From Planctomycetota bacterium (GTDB lineage Bacteria > Planctomycetota > UBA1135 > GCA-002686595): DNA of 64,000 nucleotides. Numbering within the stretch: the first letter of the stretch is position 1; every line of letters begins with the position of its first letter. Location: assembly GCA_012959525.1 (NCBI GenBank), contig DUDB01000047.1, positions 175,726 through 239,725 on the forward strand, in the 5' to 3' direction. Under the pieces are notes generated by a model. That model made no database searches and was not told the origin of the DNA. It saw nothing but the letters and a program-made list of their open reading frames with translations. Below are positions 26,574 to 35,645 of this stretch, piece by piece. A program made the position numbers and the translations under genes.

Positions 26574-27779
26574 TCAAAAGGGCTGTGCGAGGAAAGCCCC
26601 AAGAGCTATCCCCATCAAGAATGCCGTGACCACGTAGGCCGCGGTTGCCAGCGCCATGGAACGAGGGCGCACGCTGCTGGCCATGGGCGGTAGGCTGACA
26701 TGGCGCTTGGGCGATGCAGAGGTCGAGGGTGATGGCACGGCCGCGGATGGCTGGGCCTTTGGAAGCGCAGGGGCCAGCGGCGCCGAGGGCATGACCTCCC
26801 TGGAAGGTGCCACCGGGGGCAACGGAGCGTGCGTCACCGGCGGCCGGCTCTCCGGAGCTGGATCGTCGCCAACCAATGCGATGGGGCTCCCCAGCCGCAG
26901 GGACGGTCCGCTCTGGGGGGAACTCGAAGGCAGCTCCGGATACTCATTCGGCCTTTCTTGCGGTAGAGCCGACAGCGCGGAAGCAGCCATCGGCATGGGG
27001 GGCAGGGTCAATGAAGGCACAGCCGGGGATACCGAGTTCGGGGAGGGCTCTGGAATGGGCGCCGGCTCCTCGCAGGGTGTCGCATCGGGCTGCACCGGGC
27101 TTGGCAGATCGACAGCCACGGCTGATGCGACAAAGGATCCGGGTACGGGGGCAGCAGGGCCTTCCGAAGCTGCCACAGCACCCGTCTGCCGGTGAACGCG
27201 ATCCAGAACCAGGGCCGCCAGAGCCTTGAGAGTCGGAAACACGCCATGGCCCGTGTTGGCTACCGATTCCAAGTCGGGGACCTGACGCCCGCCCAAGGCC
27301 TCACGCAGGGCCGCCCGCAGCTCCTCCACAGGCATGGCGTTGGGCAGGTCCCGCTTGTTGAGTTGAAGAACGAGGGGCAGGTCGTCCAGGTCCTTGCCGT
27401 ACTCCGCCAGGTTCTCACGCAGGTTTGCGAGGGACTCGAGGTTGGCCTCAAGCATGTCTGCTGCGGAATCGGCCACGAAGACCACGCCGTCGGTACCTCT
27501 CAGCACGAGCTTGCGAGTGGAGTTGTAGTAGACCTGCCCCGGCACGGTGTACAGCTGGAAGCGAGTGCGCAGCCCAGCCACGGTGCCCAGATCCAGCGGC
27601 ATGAAGTCGAAGAAGAGCGTGCGATCTCCGTCCGTCGAGATGCTCGTCAGCTCACCCTTGCTCGAATCGGGGGCTCGCTCGTGAATCACCTGGAGGTTGG
27701 TCGTCTTGCCCGACATTCCCGGGCCGTAGAAGACGATCTTGGCCGTCACGCGTTTTTCGCTGAGCTGAATCTGAACCAT
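26574..27779 (-). CDS. mglA: MglA-like small GTPase with a Pro-rich linker and C-terminal membrane anchor
   Basis: 401 residues; the usual MglA is ~195. The GTPase is residues 1-197: P-loop GPGMSGKT (19-26), G3 as TVPGQVYYN (78-86), which carries the PGQ of the MglA group, and G4 LQLNKRDLP (139-147). Residues ~200-370 are a Pro/Ser/Ala-rich linker without fold, and a single hydrophobic helix (LATAAYVVTAFLMGIALGAFLA) ends the protein, so it looks tail-anchored. Soluble MglA of Myxococcus sets cell polarity; this form would be held at a membrane. It sits between a membrane TPR protein (2-bp gap) and a roadblock protein. Confidence 0.9.
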   Translation of the reverse strand: MVQIQLSEKRVTAKIVFYGPGMSGKTTNLQVIHERAPDSSKGELTSISTDGDRTLFFDFMPLDLGTVAGLRTRFQLYTVPGQVYYNSTRKLVLRGTDGVVFVADSAADMLEANLESLANLRENLAEYGKDLDDLPLVLQLNKRDLPNAMPVEELRAALREALGGRQVPDLESVANTGHGVFPTLKALAALVLDRVHRQTGAVAASEGPAAPVPGSFVASAVAVDLPSPVQPDATPCEEPAPIPEPSPNSVSPAVPSLTLPPMPMAASALSALPQERPNEYPELPSSSPQSGPSLRLGSPIALVGDDPAPESRPPVTHAPLPPVAPSREVMPSAPLAPALPKAQPSAAVPSPSTSASPKRHVSLPPMASSVRPRSMALATAAYVVTAFLMGIALGAFLAQPF

Positions 27780-27781
27780 GG

Positions 27782-28564
27782 TTACCGGCCTCCGGCCGGG
27801 TAGAGGTTGGGAGAATGGAAGAACGGGGATGTGTGATCTGGTGCCGATAGCAGGTACTCGTCGATCGCATCGAGCTCTGCTTGAATGCGAACGCCTAAGT
27901 CCGAGCTAACCGGGACCGCTTTGAGCGCTTGAGCGAATTCGAACCTAGCCTCTGCCATGAGACCGTCCTCCAAGAGGAGCCGACCTCGGGTGCATGCTGC
28001 TTGAGCGACGAGCACCTGCAGCTCGCGCTCGGACCGCAGAGCCTCTTCACGCCGAGAGCGGGACGCAGCACCGGCGACCTCACGGGCATGAAGTTGCTCA
28101 CGCTTCCTGCGCAGAGTCAGCCCCCCTATCCAGATAGGGTTATCGGACAGCAGGGAGTCCATGGCCGCCAGCCGGGCGCTCACACTGGCGGGCGCGTCGC
28201 TTCGAACTGCAGGCAAGCCCGCAACCAGTTCATTCAGTTGGGCCTCGCGCACGATGACCCACGACCCCACAAGGGCCAGCATGAAAGCCGTCAGGGCGAA
28301 GGTCAGGCGTGAATCCCGGACTCGTCGAAGCTCTCGCTGCTCACGCTCCATCCAGGCGATTCTCTGAGCCACATCCGCACGCGCAGGATCGAGCTCGAGT
28401 ACTTGTCGATAGGACTCTAGTGCCCGCCCCCATCGACCCGCCCTCATCAACTCACTCGCATCCTCGATCAGCATCGGCACGCTGCTCACATGGCTGGCGC
28501 CCGCCTCTCCAAGGAGGGGCGAGCCCCCGGCGGGGGCTGATCTTGTTTGATGGGTGACGGACAT
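27782..28564 (-). CDS. TPR-like membrane protein of the MglA module
   Basis: 260 residues from the ATG at 28564. After a polar N-terminus, one TPR-like unit (IEDASELMRAGRWGRALESYRQVLELDPARADV) precedes a charged helix, and a single transmembrane segment follows (LTFALTAFMLALVGSWVIV, about 97-115). The C-terminal ~145 residues are helical. They contain coiled-coil-like Arg/Glu runs and a second TPR-like pair (LLLEDGLMAEARFEFAQALKAVP). It is separated from mglA by 2 bp, so it is likely co-translated and a partner or membrane scaffold of the GTPase. No established family name is evident. Confidence 0.78.
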   Translation of the reverse strand: MSVTHQTRSAPAGGSPLLGEAGASHVSSVPMLIEDASELMRAGRWGRALESYRQVLELDPARADVAQRIAWMEREQRELRRVRDSRLTFALTAFMLALVGSWVIVREAQLNELVAGLPAVRSDAPASVSARLAAMDSLLSDNPIWIGGLTLRRKREQLHAREVAGAASRSRREEALRSERELQVLVAQAACTRGRLLLEDGLMAEARFEFAQALKAVPVSSDLGVRIQAELDAIDEYLLSAPDHTSPFFHSPNLYPAGGR

Positions 28565-28692
28565 GGACCTAGCCTTGGCTCCTGGGTGGGCCATACGGCG
28601 AACAGGCTTTTATCGGCAACGGGGCCGGTTGGACTGGAGCGAGAAGCAGCTCCTCGCCCTCCTCCCTGTCCGAGTCTGAGACCCTCTGAGGA

Positions 28693-31600
28693 TCAGTCCT
28701 GGGGGTCGATCGGCTGAGCCTGCAGCGTGCCCGCCTGGTTGCGAGCCACGTCCTGCTGGCCTGCGGCCAAGACAAGTGAGTCGCCAACCTGCAGGGCCTG
28801 GCTCAGGCTCAGGCGCACGTGGTCGGCCGAGAGCACGGTGACCGAGCTCACGCTGGCCGCACCGGTCGTGCTCCAGTTCGTCTCGTCGCCGCAGAACAGG
28901 CTGTCCACGTCCTCGTTGAACAGGACCTCGACGGTGGTGCCGGCGTTGTCCAGAGCGTAGTGCGTCCAAGCAACGTCCATGTCAGGAGCCGTGACGTCAC
29001 CGGTGACCGAACCGCCCGCCGTCAAGGGGGCCCCGGGCAGGTTGCCAGCGCAGTCGGCCACGTTGCCCACTGTCACGGACAGGGCGCTGGCCGGGTCGAG
29101 CTCCATGCCCTCGGGGAGGACAAGGGCGATGGTGTGGTTGAGACTGTTCCAGCGTGCCGTTACAGCCGACATGTTCACGGTGAACGATCCGTTGCTGATT
29201 GCATAGCGCAGGGGATCGATAGCCATGGTGATATCGAGAGGCTCGTTGAAGACCACGTGGACCTCATCGCCGCCCAACCCTTCCACGCTGACTCCCGCGA
29301 CGGAGACCAGAGTGGGTGCAGTGGAGTCATCAAGCACAAGCAGGGTCATGTCCCCCACGGCAGTGTTTCCGGCTAGGTCTTCAGCAGAGGCCTGGCTGAT
29401 CACGAGGCTCATGCCGGCGGTCACGGGCGTGCTGAAACTCACGCGCGCCACGGAGGGGCTCACCAGTGTGACCGAGTCCGCCAGTAGGCCAGGACCGAGG
29501 TCGTAGCTCGCTGCGAGCTCAACGGCGGAGCTGTAGACGGCCTCGTCGAAGGTGACCATCAACGAGCTCGGATCGAGCTTGTTCAAGCGTGCAGAAGAAG
29601 CCGCCTGGCTCGGACCATTGGTCACGTCGCCACCGACGCTCACCATCTGCGTGTCCGGAGCACTCAATGCGATGCCCTGAGCCGAGCGCAGAGGATCGCC
29701 TAGGAGGTTCATCGTCACATCGTAGAACTGAGCCGCACGCAGCTCCTGCCCCAGTGCCTGGGTCAGGGTGATGGTCAGGATCGATGCTCCGTCCCATGCG
29801 AACTCCGCGCTACTGAGGTCTATCTCCACCCCACCGGGGTTGGTCTTGATCGTGTACTGGCTCGGATCCGTGACTCCCCAGGGAGCCATGGGAGCGGAAA
29901 AATTCACGACGATCGTGTCGTTGTTCTCGCCCGAAACGGCCGTGGCAACGGGGGCGGCCCCGAGTCCGGGCCCGCTGGCGTCGGCCATGCTGATGGGGGT
30001 CCCCATGCAGGGGAACATCAGGTTGCCTGTCAGGTCCGTGGCACCGATCACGTCCAAAGTGTCCGTCAGGTTGACCGGGAAGGCATAGGTGAGTTGCGCA
30101 CCCAGTCCCCCGTCGAAAGACGTTGCCGAAGTCGGGTAACCGCGCAGGACGCCTGAGGCGCGCAATGCGTAGCGGATGCCATAGGGGTTGCTGAAGGCGT
30201 CGTACAGATCTTCAAGCTGGTCACAGGCTTCGGTGAAGCGGACGGTCACGACATTGTCGTTGGGTGCGTCCGAGCGCCAGGCCGTGCCCATGCCGGGCAG
30301 GTTGAACTCAGAGGTCAGGGTGCCTGCCAGGGAGGCGCCGTCGACCACGTTGCCGCCGATGTCGCGCATGCGCACGAAGGCTACCTGCACGCTATCGCCC
30401 TGCTTCAGGAACAGGCTGGCGCTGTCCAGGGTAACCAGAGCGCGCCGGGCGACGGCGTCGTAGGTCACGCTGCAGGCCGAGACGTCAAGCGGAGTTCCCA
30501 CGGGTGACTCGAAGGACCAGTTGGACAGGTTCATGACCTCACTCACCACCATGTCGTCATTGAAGACCACGTCGAGGGTGTCGTTGTCAGCCCCCTCGAG
30601 CGCGTTGGCGAAGAAATTCAAGCCCGCAGGAGCTGTCTGGTCGGTGGAACTGGGAAAGTGCGGACCTGAGATGCTGCCCATGGCATTGCCTGCCAGGTCG
30701 TCCACGTCGGCGTCCACACTCAGGGTCACATCGCCGGGCGTCATGATGCGATCACTGGAGACCACGCGCACGGTGGAACCATCAGCCAGGATTGTGGCCG
30801 AGGTCAGCGAGGCGGCGGGGCTGAACATGTAGTTGGTGGGGTCCTGGCCCTGCAGTGCGTGCACGTCCTCTGAGAAGCTGACGTCCACGGTGTAGCCCGA
30901 AGGGTCCACGGTGCGGTTCTGGACAAGGCCCAGGACACTCGGAGCACTGGCATCGCCAGTGGCGTTCACGGGACTCGCCTGAACGGTGAAGTCCTGGCCA
31001 TCCACGTCCACCTGGCTCACCGCATCCACGACGACGGCGTCGTTGTTGCGCATGTCGAAGTTGAGGCCCACGGTCAGGGTCTTGGCGCTGAGGTCGTAGG
31101 TATACACCTGAGAGGCCATATCGACGGAGATGCCGTCCACGGTCATGGCCCAACGCGCGGGGTCAGAAGCGAAGTCGGGGTCGATAGCCTGATCGAGAAC
31201 GACGAGAACCTGATCGCCACCGGCGTTTTCGGCCGTGAGCGCCGTAACAGAGGTGAATCCGTTGGGAGCATAGGTGCTCGTGAAAGACTCCTGGTTCGCA
31301 CCCAGGGGGTTGCCGTGATAGCCCGTCAGTCGAGAGTGGGCGATCAGGTCAAAATCGGGGGCGACGGGACGTGAAAAGGTCACGTGCAAGACGCTCGGAT
31401 CAAGCTGTTGCTCGACTCCGGTGACAAAGGTGTACCCCTCGGCGGCAGGGTGATCCACCACGGCGAAGCTACCGGAGGAGATTGAGATGTAGGGGTTCAT
31501 CGGCTTGCTGAAGCTGAACTCCAGGACGCGGCCAAACTCATCCACGTCGAGGCGCTGTACGACTGAGTCCACGGTCGGCACTTGAGTGTCACCCGTGGCA

Positions 31601-32280
31601 TTGCCTATCACCGGGCTGGAATCCGCGACCACGTCTGAGACGCTCTTGACGCCGCTGACGCTCAGCCAGAAGTTCGCGTGCAGGTTCGCATTCGCTCCTA
31701 GGTCAAACGTCGCTACTCCGCTGACTGCGTCGTAGGTCATGTTGGTCCCCGTCATGTCCACGGCCAGACCGGCCACCATGAGCTGCCAGTTGGAGGGGTC
31801 GTCAACTCCGGCGTTCACCAGGCGGGCGCCGCTGAAGGTCACTTCCAGGTAGTCGCCTCCCAGAGCCGCGTCGGATGTGTCCTGCGTGGCGGTGGTAATG
31901 GTGAAGGTGGGTGCAGCGCCGTCGGTTGTGGTGACGGTGTGCCAGTCGGAGCTCGTGAAGTTGCTCAGCACACGCACACGGTGGCTAGGTGTCACGCGGG
32001 CGTCCCATGTCACGATGAGATCGCTTCCGCTGGGGGCCATGGCAATGGCCGACTGGCCCCCATCGCACTCCACCTGGGACATGTCAAACACACCGTGCGA
32101 GCCGCTGAAGGAAAGCAGGGTGGTCAGGCCGGTAGGGTCCAACCCGAGATCCTGTAGAGCGCTCTCCATGGAAGAGCCGCCCGCGGGATCGCCCGAGGTG
32201 GTCACGTGGCTGGAGCAGGCAGCGCCCAGGAAGGCAAGACCGGTGAGAATCCAAGTGCGGGTAGAGGTGCCAGTCTTCAT
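28693..32280 (-). CDS. Large SbsA/Ig-like repeat lipoprotein
   Basis: 1195 residues from the ATG at 32280. The lipoprotein signal is ILTGLAFLGAACSS, with Cys near residue 22. The mature part is about nine to ten repeats of ~100 residues, each with the core 'D.....V.F......' followed by 'NW' or 'Y' and a late 'D.AGN' turn, as in LEVTFSGARLVNAGVDDPSNW and VHVVFNEPLDITMAIDPLRY. These resemble bacterial Ig-like domains of the SbsA/Big_5 type. It is Asp/Ser/Thr-rich and Lys-poor. Inference: an outer-membrane-anchored, extracellular adhesive or structural protein. It is transcribed in the same direction as the MglA module, 128 bp upstream. Confidence 0.82.
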   Translation of the reverse strand: MKTGTSTRTWILTGLAFLGAACSSHVTTSGDPAGGSSMESALQDLGLDPTGLTTLLSFSGSHGVFDMSQVECDGGQSAIAMAPSGSDLIVTWDARVTPSHRVRVLSNFTSSDWHTVTTTDGAAPTFTITTATQDTSDAALGGDYLEVTFSGARLVNAGVDDPSNWQLMVAGLAVDMTGTNMTYDAVSGVATFDLGANANLHANFWLSVSGVKSVSDVVADSSPVIGNATGDTQVPTVDSVVQRLDVDEFGRVLEFSFSKPMNPYISISSGSFAVVDHPAAEGYTFVTGVEQQLDPSVLHVTFSRPVAPDFDLIAHSRLTGYHGNPLGANQESFTSTYAPNGFTSVTALTAENAGGDQVLVVLDQAIDPDFASDPARWAMTVDGISVDMASQVYTYDLSAKTLTVGLNFDMRNNDAVVVDAVSQVDVDGQDFTVQASPVNATGDASAPSVLGLVQNRTVDPSGYTVDVSFSEDVHALQGQDPTNYMFSPAASLTSATILADGSTVRVVSSDRIMTPGDVTLSVDADVDDLAGNAMGSISGPHFPSSTDQTAPAGLNFFANALEGADNDTLDVVFNDDMVVSEVMNLSNWSFESPVGTPLDVSACSVTYDAVARRALVTLDSASLFLKQGDSVQVAFVRMRDIGGNVVDGASLAGTLTSEFNLPGMGTAWRSDAPNDNVVTVRFTEACDQLEDLYDAFSNPYGIRYALRASGVLRGYPTSATSFDGGLGAQLTYAFPVNLTDTLDVIGATDLTGNLMFPCMGTPISMADASGPGLGAAPVATAVSGENNDTIVVNFSAPMAPWGVTDPSQYTIKTNPGGVEIDLSSAEFAWDGASILTITLTQALGQELRAAQFYDVTMNLLGDPLRSAQGIALSAPDTQMVSVGGDVTNGPSQAASSARLNKLDPSSLMVTFDEAVYSSAVELAASYDLGPGLLADSVTLVSPSVARVSFSTPVTAGMSLVISQASAEDLAGNTAVGDMTLLVLDDSTAPTLVSVAGVSVEGLGGDEVHVVFNEPLDITMAIDPLRYAISNGSFTVNMSAVTARWNSLNHTIALVLPEGMELDPASALSVTVGNVADCAGNLPGAPLTAGGSVTGDVTAPDMDVAWTHYALDNAGTTVEVLFNEDVDSLFCGDETNWSTTGAASVSSVTVLSADHVRLSLSQALQVGDSLVLAAGQQDVARNQAGTLQAQPIDPQD

Positions 32281-32524
32281 GGGGAGAACTCGATACATTC
32301 GGGGTTCGATTGCGGCTCGTGGAACAGGGGTAGGTCCACGGAGAGGGTGGGGAACAGGGGGCTACTGCCGCAGGAGCAATCGCCCGTCTTTACGCGGTAT
32401 CGGCGAGTGGCCGCACCGGCTTGAGCCCGTTCGCGAAACCTGCGCACAACCCTGCCCCCCACGCAGCCGGTCCGCCGTCCCACGATGCCCCCCATTCTGG
32501 GGCCGCCCAGGGGGGCAGCGCCCC

Positions 32525-34099
32525 TCAGGGGAGGATCAGGGGCTCCACCACGTGGGGCGAGAGCACCGTTCCCGTGGGCGTACGAAAGGCCGCCTGCAGA
32601 GCAATGTGTGTCCCAATCAAAGACGCATCATTGGGGATGGTAAGGACAAACTGGGAGCGGCCCGCTTGGGGCACCTGCCAGAGATAGCTGAGGGTCTTGC
32701 GGTCGATGTGCAACAGACCCTGGACGCCGGGGAACTGGACTGGTGTCGACCGCTGTCCGTATAGCAGGAAGGCGAAGGAGGCCGAACTCAGGCGCGTGTC
32801 GACGGCAAGGCCCGCTCCAAGCTCGGCAGGCCCGAGTTGAACCAGTTCCCGGTCAGCGCTCTGGTAGAGGGCTACCCCGCCCGTGTTGGAGAACTGGCTG
32901 CGGTGGCTGTCCTGGTAGGCAATGACGACCTGGGTGCCACTGTCGTCGAGCTCAAGATCGCGCACGCTCCCGGGCAGTGTCGCTTCCAGCACGGCCTGGT
33001 CCACGCCCCTGTCGAACACGAACACCTCCGCATCTCGGCCGTTGCCCCAGGTTCCGAATGCCACGCGTGACCCATCGGGGCTCACGTCCACGACCTCAAC
33101 CCGGTTCTGGACGCCACCTGCCACGCCAGGCAGGTCCAGGGAGTTCAGAGGCCGCCCGGTCCGGGTATCCCAGACCTCAAGCTCCACGTCCCGCCCCGCA
33201 CTCGATTCCCACCATCCGACGCCCAGGACGTCTCCTGCATGATCCAGGTCCAGGGCGGTGGCAATCTGGACAGGGCTGCGGGTGACATTGAGACGGTTCA
33301 CCCAGCCCCCCGCTTGATCATCCAGGAGGGCTACCTGGCCCGCGCCTCCCACGGCCACGGTGCTGCCACTCTCGTTCAAGGCCAGGCAGCGCACCGCCGA
33401 GTTGAGGGGCTCCGCATGCAGCACACCGCCCGCGGAATCCAGGACCAGGAGGGTCAGGCCCGTGGAGACCGCTGCCCGGGTGCCATCGGCAGAGGTGGCC
33501 AGGGCCTCCAGGTTCAGTGCTGAGAACGTGCGGCGCACCAGAAGTGCGCCGTTCGTGCCATCCAACCAGTCCATTTGAATCCGACCTGTGGCGTTGTTCC
33601 AGACCGCGACAAGAATCCGCTCTCCTTCCCTGTCCACCACCATCCGCGCCGGGCCGTTGGTATCGAAGCCCACGTCGTGGGTCCATAGGGGGGTCATGAT
33701 GCCCGCGCTGGGCACGCTGCCGCCGTCGAATCCGTGCACCAGGGTCTGGCGCTGATAGGGACCGGGGTTGGGACGCTGAACGATGCTGAAGAGGGCATCG
33801 GCCCGGCGACCGGCCGCGCCGTGCAGGTAACTCGCGCCGAGCTGAGAGATGGGGTCGCTAGCTCTGGGAGCCTGAAGCCCACTGGAGGCGCTGTGGAACA
33901 GCATCATGCCCCCCGATGGCCCCTTGCTGCCTGCCCAGACGAGGTCCTCGCGGGCGGCGAAGGCAACCGCGTCGGGCACCCAGGGGGCCCGGGTGGTTGC
34001 GTCGTGGTGCCAGCGCTCCCCCCCGGCAAAGGGGTCCTGCGCCAAGGCCTGAGAAGAGAGGCAGGTGAGAAGGAGGGCGAGCGATGCGGAGCGGATCAT
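32525..34099 (-). CDS. Secreted beta-propeller-like protein
   Basis: 524 residues from the ATG at 34099, chosen because a signal peptide follows at once (MIRSASLALLLTCLSSQALAQ). The rest is a series of short strands with WD40-like or YVTN-like units: LEALATSADGTRAAVSTGLTLLVLD, CLALNESGSTVAVGGAGQVALLD, VVDVSPDGSRVAFGTWGNG and VRDLELDDSGTQVVIAYQD. These give an apparent seven-bladed propeller of variable repeats. No active-site motif is visible. The function is unknown; such proteins often bind partners or surfaces. It lies upstream of the SbsA-type gene on the same strand with a 244-bp gap that shows no clear ORF. Confidence 0.78.
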   Translation of the reverse strand: MIRSASLALLLTCLSSQALAQDPFAGGERWHHDATTRAPWVPDAVAFAAREDLVWAGSKGPSGGMMLFHSASSGLQAPRASDPISQLGASYLHGAAGRRADALFSIVQRPNPGPYQRQTLVHGFDGGSVPSAGIMTPLWTHDVGFDTNGPARMVVDREGERILVAVWNNATGRIQMDWLDGTNGALLVRRTFSALNLEALATSADGTRAAVSTGLTLLVLDSAGGVLHAEPLNSAVRCLALNESGSTVAVGGAGQVALLDDQAGGWVNRLNVTRSPVQIATALDLDHAGDVLGVGWWESSAGRDVELEVWDTRTGRPLNSLDLPGVAGGVQNRVEVVDVSPDGSRVAFGTWGNGRDAEVFVFDRGVDQAVLEATLPGSVRDLELDDSGTQVVIAYQDSHRSQFSNTGGVALYQSADRELVQLGPAELGAGLAVDTRLSSASFAFLLYGQRSTPVQFPGVQGLLHIDRKTLSYLWQVPQAGRSQFVLTIPNDASLIGTHIALQAAFRTPTGTVLSPHVVEPLILP

Positions 34100-34310
34100 G
34101 TTCGATGGACGGGACCAAGTCAGAATGGCCCCCACAAACCGTACCCCGCAGGCCTGCCGGGGCCCCATCCCACAGGCCAGCGGCCGTAGAGGGGGCCAAG
34201 GCCCTGGCCAGGAGGGAAAGGGTTTCCACTTCGGGTAAGGCCAGCCTACCCCTCTGGGATCTGGAGCCCCGAAGCACTAGAATCCGCCCCCGCCGAACAA
34301 AACGGCGAAC

Positions 34311-34410
34311 GGACTCCAGGGAGAGATCTGCGGCACGACTCGCGCAGACGCCGAAGGGGCAAGCCGGGGACACCCGCGCGAAACTCTCAGGCACCAGGGA
34401 CCTGGAGCCC
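34311..34410 (+). promoter_or_regulatory. Glycine riboswitch, single aptamer
   Basis: The conserved glycine aptamer core is visible: P1 CTCCAG (34314-34319) pairs with CTGGAG (34402-34407). GGGAGAGA follows the 5' strand. The hallmark GCCGAAGGGGCAAG lies at about 34350-34363, and AAACTCTCAGGCACCAGGGAC closes the 3' side. Only one aptamer is evident. It precedes gcvT, the standard target gene, by about 100 bp. Confidence 0.93.
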
Positions 34411-34451
34411 GTCAAACCCTCTGAACACTCCGGTCCCTTCAAGGGACCCAT

Positions 34452-34495
34452 CGAACAGGGGCGCAACGATCCACCGACCGTTGCGCCCCTGTTCG
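34452..34495 (+). terminator. Perfect 17-bp hairpin in the gcvT leader
   Basis: 34452-34468 and 34479-34495 are exact inverted repeats of 17 bases, beginning CGAACAGGGGCG and ending CGCCCCTGTTCG, with a 10-base loop. It ends 16 bases before the gcvT ATG. A smaller hairpin, GGTCCC/GGGACC, precedes it at about 34432-34448, and its 5' arm could also pair with GGGACC of the aptamer. Together these look like the riboswitch expression platform. No U-tract follows, so control of translation is as likely as termination. Confidence 0.65.
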
Positions 34496-34511
34496 TGCGC
34501 TACCCCTTCCC

Positions 34512-35609
34512 ATGCGACACACCCCACTACACAACGAGCACCAACCCCTCGGTGGGAAGATGGTCGAGTTTGGCGGATGGCGTATGCCGGTCCAGTACGG
34601 GCCGATACTCGAAGAGGTGCGCTGTGTGCGGAAGCGAGTGGGCCTGTTCGACCTCTCCCACATGGGACGCTTCAACCTCACGGGCCCCGATGCAGTGGCA
34701 TTTGTGGATCGCGTGGCCAGTTGCTACTGCGCACGCATTCCCATCGGCTCCATACGCTATGGCTTGCTGTGTCGCCCAACCGGCAACCCCATCGATGACA
34801 TCCTGGTGTACAGGAGTGAGGACGAGGTCTTCCTGGTCGTCAATGCGGGTAACGCCGACGCGGACCGCGAGTGGCTTCTCGCCCACGCTGATGGGTTTGA
34901 GGTCACCCTCGAAGACCAGACGGATGATCTGGCCATGATCGCCCTGCAAGGGCCCCTCTCGGAAGAGAGCCTAGCGCGCGTGACCGAGGACTTGGACCTC
35001 TCCCAACTGGGCTACTACAAGTTCGCCCGCGGCACGGTTTGCGGCTGCCCGAACGTGCGCGTCAGCCGCACCGGATACACGGGGGAGGATGGCTTCGAGA
35101 TCTACCTACCCACCGACCAGGCCATCGGCGCCTGGCGAAGCCTCCTCGAAGCGGGTCAGGCCAGCGGCATGGCACCCATCGGCCTGGGCGCCCGTGACAC
35201 CCTGCGCCTCGAGGCGGGGATGCCCCTCTACGGCCACGAGATTGACGCCGAGCACAACCCCATCGAGGCCGGCTTGAAGTTCGGCGTGTCCTTCCACGAG
35301 GAGAAAGGCGACTGGATCGGTCGCGCGCCCCTGGAGGCGCTGCACGCCGCCCCCTCCCGCGCCCTGGTCGGCCTCGTCACCGACGGCAAGCGCGTCCCCC
35401 GCCAGGGCTACGCGCTCTTCGACGGGGAGGGAAGCGTGGGCACGATCTGCTCGGGCGCCGTCTCCCCCACCGTGGGCAAGAACATCGCCACGGCCTACCT
35501 ACCACTGCACCTGGCCCAGACCGGTCAGGTGGTTGACATGGATCTTCGCGGCAAGCGACAAGCCTGCACCGTGGTAGATCTTCCTTTCTATTCGCGCAAG
35601 CGATCCTGA
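34512..35609 (+). CDS. gcvT: Aminomethyltransferase (glycine cleavage T-protein)
   Basis: 365 residues, normal for GcvT. Motifs: EFGGWRMPVQYGPILEE (about 19-35), VGLFDLSHMGRFNLTGPDA (about 43-61), MIALQGPLSEE (about 142), RVSRTGYTGEDGFEIY (about 181-196; this strand is characteristic of the folate-binding region), and LGARDTLRLEAGMPLYG (about 225-241). It transfers the methylene of the lipoyl-bound aminomethyl group of GcvH to tetrahydrofolate and releases ammonia. It is preceded by a glycine riboswitch and followed by gcvH after 36 bp, so the operon should respond to glycine. Confidence 0.97.
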   Translation: MRHTPLHNEHQPLGGKMVEFGGWRMPVQYGPILEEVRCVRKRVGLFDLSHMGRFNLTGPDAVAFVDRVASCYCARIPIGSIRYGLLCRPTGNPIDDILVYRSEDEVFLVVNAGNADADREWLLAHADGFEVTLEDQTDDLAMIALQGPLSEESLARVTEDLDLSQLGYYKFARGTVCGCPNVRVSRTGYTGEDGFEIYLPTDQAIGAWRSLLEAGQASGMAPIGLGARDTLRLEAGMPLYGHEIDAEHNPIEAGLKFGVSFHEEKGDWIGRAPLEALHAAPSRALVGLVTDGKRVPRQGYALFDGEGSVGTICSGAVSPTVGKNIATAYLPLHLAQTGQVVDMDLRGKRQACTVVDLPFYSRKRS

Positions 35610-35645
35610 CCCTCACTCACCTCGACCCCCCACCCCCTAATTCCC

